This document shows positions 7,018 to 9,028 of a DNA stretch of 9,028 nucleotides, in pieces; within the stretch, counting starts at the first letter, position 1, and every line of letters starts with the position of its first letter. Source of the stretch: Planctomycetaceae bacterium (GTDB lineage: Bacteria > Planctomycetota > Planctomycetia > Pirellulales > UBA1268); the NCBI GenBank assembly GCA_003509235.1, contig DONH01000059.1:1-9028 (forward strand), written 5' to 3'. The position numbers and the translations under genes were made by a program. Below the pieces are notes generated by a model. The model was not told where the DNA came from, ran no database searches, and saw nothing but the letters and a program-made list of their open reading frames with translations.

Positions 7018-7470
7018 ATGCGACGCCTTCTTGTCATAGTCTTGCTGACGGCTTTTATTCCAGTTTCTTTACTGGGATATGCGGGATTTGCAGTTCTTGG
7101 CATTCATTCTCATTGCGACTGTCACTGTTCCAGCGAATACGGCCCCAGTTCACAAATTCAGCAACTCGCCTGTGATAATAACCACTATGACAACAATCCT
7201 GAACGCTGTACCATCCCTGCAGGAATAAGCCACCTTACCCCCAGACCAATTTCACGCGGACAATCAAGCGAGCCATCAGAAAATTCTGAAGAATGCGTTC
7301 TCTGTCAATTTTTTAGTTATGCAAAGCTTCAGGATGTCTACACACAACCACTAACTCAGGTGACTCATTTTGTTCTTCAAAGAATTATCTTTCCAGAAGA
7401 TATTTTTGCTGCCTTTGATTACTCGCTACGACCAATCCCTCGTGGACCACCTGTGATCATCTCTTCATAA
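7018..7470 (+). CDS. Small exported Cys/His-rich protein with RGPP tail
   Basis: I do not recognise a characterised family. The 150-residue product starts with a basic MRR and a hydrophobic signal or anchor segment (about 4-28). Then comes a dense cluster at 30-37, H30, H32, C33, C35, H36 and C37 (HSHCDCHC), followed by C52, H56, C64, a CVLCQFF motif with C93 and C96, and a C-terminal PIPRGPP (139-145). The layout (secreted, His/Cys cluster, CxxCQF, terminal RGPP or RAPP) recalls small DUF2946-like proteins that occur near metal-handling genes and are frequent in Planctomycetota. This similarity is from memory and would need a profile search. Metal binding in the periplasm is inferred from residue content. 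The gene stands alone with about 220 nt on each side and has no Shine-Dalgarno before its ATG. The signal peptide, CxxC spacing and tail argue that this frame is real. Confidence 0.72.
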   Translation: MRRLLVIVLLTAFIPVSLLGYAGFAVLGIHSHCDCHCSSEYGPSSQIQQLACDNNHYDNNPERCTIPAGISHLTPRPISRGQSSEPSENSEECVLCQFFSYAKLQDVYTQPLTQVTHFVLQRIIFPEDIFAAFDYSLRPIPRGPPVIISS

Positions 7471-7519
7471 TGATTGCACCGCACGCAAATATGTGTCTAC
7501 AAATGTGGATTTGCCCCAG

Positions 7520-7560
7520 GTGCTGGATACCATAGGACAGTAATGCCCTATCCGCAGCAC
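7520..7560 (+). other. Imperfect hairpin in the 7471-7691 intergenic region
   Basis: GTGCTG (7520-7525) pairs with CAGCAC (7555-7560). After a small internal loop, ATAGG (7532-7536) pairs with CCTAT (7547-7551) around a 10-nt loop. There is no T tract, so it is not a standard terminator. It lies 50 nt after the Cys/His-rich gene and 131 nt before the DUF58 gene. The rest of this 221-nt gap shows no gene, and no clear promoter was found. Confidence 0.35.
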
Positions 7561-7691
7561 ATGCAAACGACTAGATGCATCAGTGAACCCGGTCTAATAC
7601 AGCACCTCTGTGGAAGATCTGGCACTTGATCAAACCCTTCGTAATGCATGTTTCCAATTCAATCCGTTGAGTTTCCTATAACAGCCACTTC

Positions 7692-8996
7692 ATGAAAAAC
7701 GTTAGTGAGATACCACCGTCTTCGGCTCCAACGCGATCACAGTTTTACTACTGGATCACGTCTCACAACTGGTGTGGATTTGCAGATCCTCTAGTCGCCG
7801 CCATCAAAACACCTTTAGGTGCCCTTGTTGCCGCTTTCATTGTTGTGTTGATACTAGGCATAGCCGTAGGCACCAGCATGCTGTGGGCTGCTGGCACGAT
7901 CTTTTTCATCGGCGCAGTCGGTACTATCTGGCCCGCAGTCACCATCATGGGACTCCGAGGCGAATTAGAATTCGAACGCCGCAGAGTTACTGAACAAGAG
8001 CCTCTTCAAACAAAGTTGACTCTTGAAAACCGCTGGCCATGGCCTACCTGGGGTATTATGTGCAGACGGGATCTTTCAGAACCAGAGCCTGCCGCTTGCG
8101 GTGGCCTGCCGGCGGCTAGCAAGACCACTTTTACTTCTTTATTCACTCCGCTGCTTCGAGGCGTCTACCCCATGCAGGAGTGTCTTATTTCTACCGGATT
8201 TCCGTTTGGCATATACAACAGATCTCGACCAACAAAAATCAAGAACAGGCTTATTGTATGGCCGCGTACGGTGCCTTTAAAAAGTCTGCTCGACAGCGCT
8301 GAGACGAGACCATCCGAAGATCGTTTTACGGATGCACGATGTGGTGAATCTGGTGATGTTTTAGGAACACGACCCTTTCGGAATGGCGACTCGCTTCGCC
8401 GCATTCATTGGCCGCAAACAGCAAGAACAGGTTCTCTTGTAGTCTGTGAGCGTCAAGCGCCAGCAACGTCCGCCATTCGTATTGTCGTTGATACAGACCC
8501 AACGATCCACGAAATTATTAACGGTGAAAGCAGTATCGAGTGGGCCATTCGTATTGTGGCAAGCATTGCCATGGCCTATCAGAGCAAACAAGCGGCTGTT
8601 GAGGTCTGTTTCCGTGGTCAATGCGTCAGGGTTGGTCAGGGCACCAGCGGTGCTGTCCGCTTCCTCGATCAATTGGCTCATTTTAAATCTTTCGAAAATG
8701 GCAAGCGATCAGGAAGTCTTGAATCCGAAGAGAATCAGGTGTCACCTCCTAGAAAAACACGCACCGATTGCGGCGTCTTTCAAGTCAGAGTAACCACACG
8801 CCAAGGACTGCAAAGAGGTTCAGAAAATCAATCCGTGCAGGGAGATCAACTATGCATTGTACTTACCAATGAAGACAATGATGAAGCGGCGTTTATAAGA
8901 CATACAAAATTTGGAAGAACAATATGGATTCGCCAATCAGAAGATCCTTTGCTGGCATTCCAAAGTTCATGGGAGAAACTCTGCCGTGTCGGTTAA
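7692..8996 (+). CDS. DUF58 domain-containing membrane protein
   Basis: This 434-residue protein has a hydrophilic N-terminus (about 1-38), two membrane segments (about 42-64 and 66-88) and a cytoplasmic or envelope beta-rich part leading to the DUF58 core. The diagnostic core is at 221-253: GDVLGTRPFRNGDSLRRIHW, then an ARTGSLVVCE stretch. It matches the family pattern of R-x-Y/F-x-x-GDSLRRIHW followed by a T/S-A-R-x-G-x-L. The region after it (IRIVVDTDP onward) resembles the von Willebrand A-like fold often seen in DUF58 proteins. The C-terminal third is longer and more polar than the core. DUF58 proteins usually act with a MoxR AAA+ ATPase, and often a transglutaminase-like membrane protein, in an operon of unclear function. 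No MoxR gene lies upstream in this window. The ATG has no clear Shine-Dalgarno site; no better upstream start was seen. Confidence 0.9.
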   Translation: MKNVSEIPPSSAPTRSQFYYWITSHNWCGFADPLVAAIKTPLGALVAAFIVVLILGIAVGTSMLWAAGTIFFIGAVGTIWPAVTIMGLRGELEFERRRVTEQEPLQTKLTLENRWPWPTWGIMCRRDLSEPEPAACGGLPAASKTTFTSLFTPLLRGVYPMQECLISTGFPFGIYNRSRPTKIKNRLIVWPRTVPLKSLLDSAETRPSEDRFTDARCGESGDVLGTRPFRNGDSLRRIHWPQTARTGSLVVCERQAPATSAIRIVVDTDPTIHEIINGESSIEWAIRIVASIAMAYQSKQAAVEVCFRGQCVRVGQGTSGAVRFLDQLAHFKSFENGKRSGSLESEENQVSPPRKTRTDCGVFQVRVTTRQGLQRGSENQSVQGDQLCIVLTNEDNDEAAFIRHTKFGRTIWIRQSEDPLLAFQSSWEKLCRVG

Positions 8997-9028
8997 ACCA
9001 AATTCACAAACAAAAAAAGTTGAGAAGG
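8986..9028 (+). CDS. Start of a downstream gene, cut by the right edge
   Basis: A GTG at 8986 overlaps the DUF58 stop and opens a frame that stays open to the edge, reading MSVKPNSQTKKVEK. GGGAG at 8971-8975 lies 10 nt upstream and could serve as its Shine-Dalgarno. The short polar basic N-terminus would suit a membrane protein. By analogy with other DUF58 loci the gene could encode a transglutaminase-like membrane protein, but only 14 codons are visible and none identifies a family. Confidence 0.4.
   Translation, partial: MSVKPNSQTKKVEK

Noticed and set aside
6942..7175. 77-codon plus-strand frame starting with TTG before the Cys/His-rich gene
   Set aside because: It overlaps the 7018 gene in another frame, has no Shine-Dalgarno and shows no coherent signal peptide or domain.
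7132..7200. TGATAATAACCACTATGAC as a zinc-regulator-like box
   Set aside because: It lies inside the coding region of the Cys/His-rich gene and its symmetry is poor.
8361..8681. 106-codon minus-strand open frame inside the DUF58 gene
   Set aside because: It is antisense to the diagnostic DUF58 motif and has no recognisable protein features.

Overview
The window looks like a chromosomal segment of a Gram-negative-type bacterium of moderate GC content, probably a member of the Planctomycetota. This lineage call is inference. It rests on an exported nickel superoxide dismutase, a small secreted Cys/His-rich protein ending in Arg-Gly-Pro-Pro, a substrate-binding protein paired with a chemoreceptor, and mixed use of Shine-Dalgarno sites. 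All supported genes lie on the plus strand. No mobile element, CRISPR array, tRNA or rRNA was seen.

Layout: (1) 1-228 is a left flank with no convincing gene. (2) 229-3574 is a two-gene unit: a membrane-anchored, UrtA-like (urea/short-chain amide type) binding protein, overlapping by 8 nt a Cache-HAMP-MA chemoreceptor whose signalling tip resembles WspA-type receptors. (3) 3659-4111 encodes a nickel superoxide dismutase whose Sec signal peptide ends exactly before the His of the nickel hook. A strong intrinsic-terminator-like hairpin follows at 4150-4187. (4) 4210-6797 is the widespread LemA / DUF2207 membrane-protein pair. The DUF2207 C-terminus is a glycine tail lengthened by a perfect 15-bp tandem duplication. 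(5) 7018-7470 encodes a small exported protein with an HxHCxCHC cluster, a CxxC motif and an RGPP tail. (6) 7692-8996 encodes a DUF58 protein. The GTG start of another gene overlaps its stop and runs off the right edge.

How the genes may work together: the binding protein and chemoreceptor are probably co-translated and may form one envelope sensor. No urea-transport permeases or ATPases, and no other Che/Wsp genes, are present in the window. The dismutase appears to be its own short transcription unit and would act in the periplasm. LemA and DUF2207 are an established pair of unknown biochemical role. DUF58 proteins normally sit with a MoxR ATPase and often a transglutaminase-like membrane protein. 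The MoxR gene is not directly upstream here, and the partial right-edge gene could be the downstream partner.

The most promising points for follow-up are the binding-protein/chemoreceptor pair, the signal-peptide route to a mature nickel dismutase, the overlap of terminator hairpin, Shine-Dalgarno and alternative start before lemA, and the small Cys/His-rich secreted protein. I did not see a clearly unprecedented multi-gene system.
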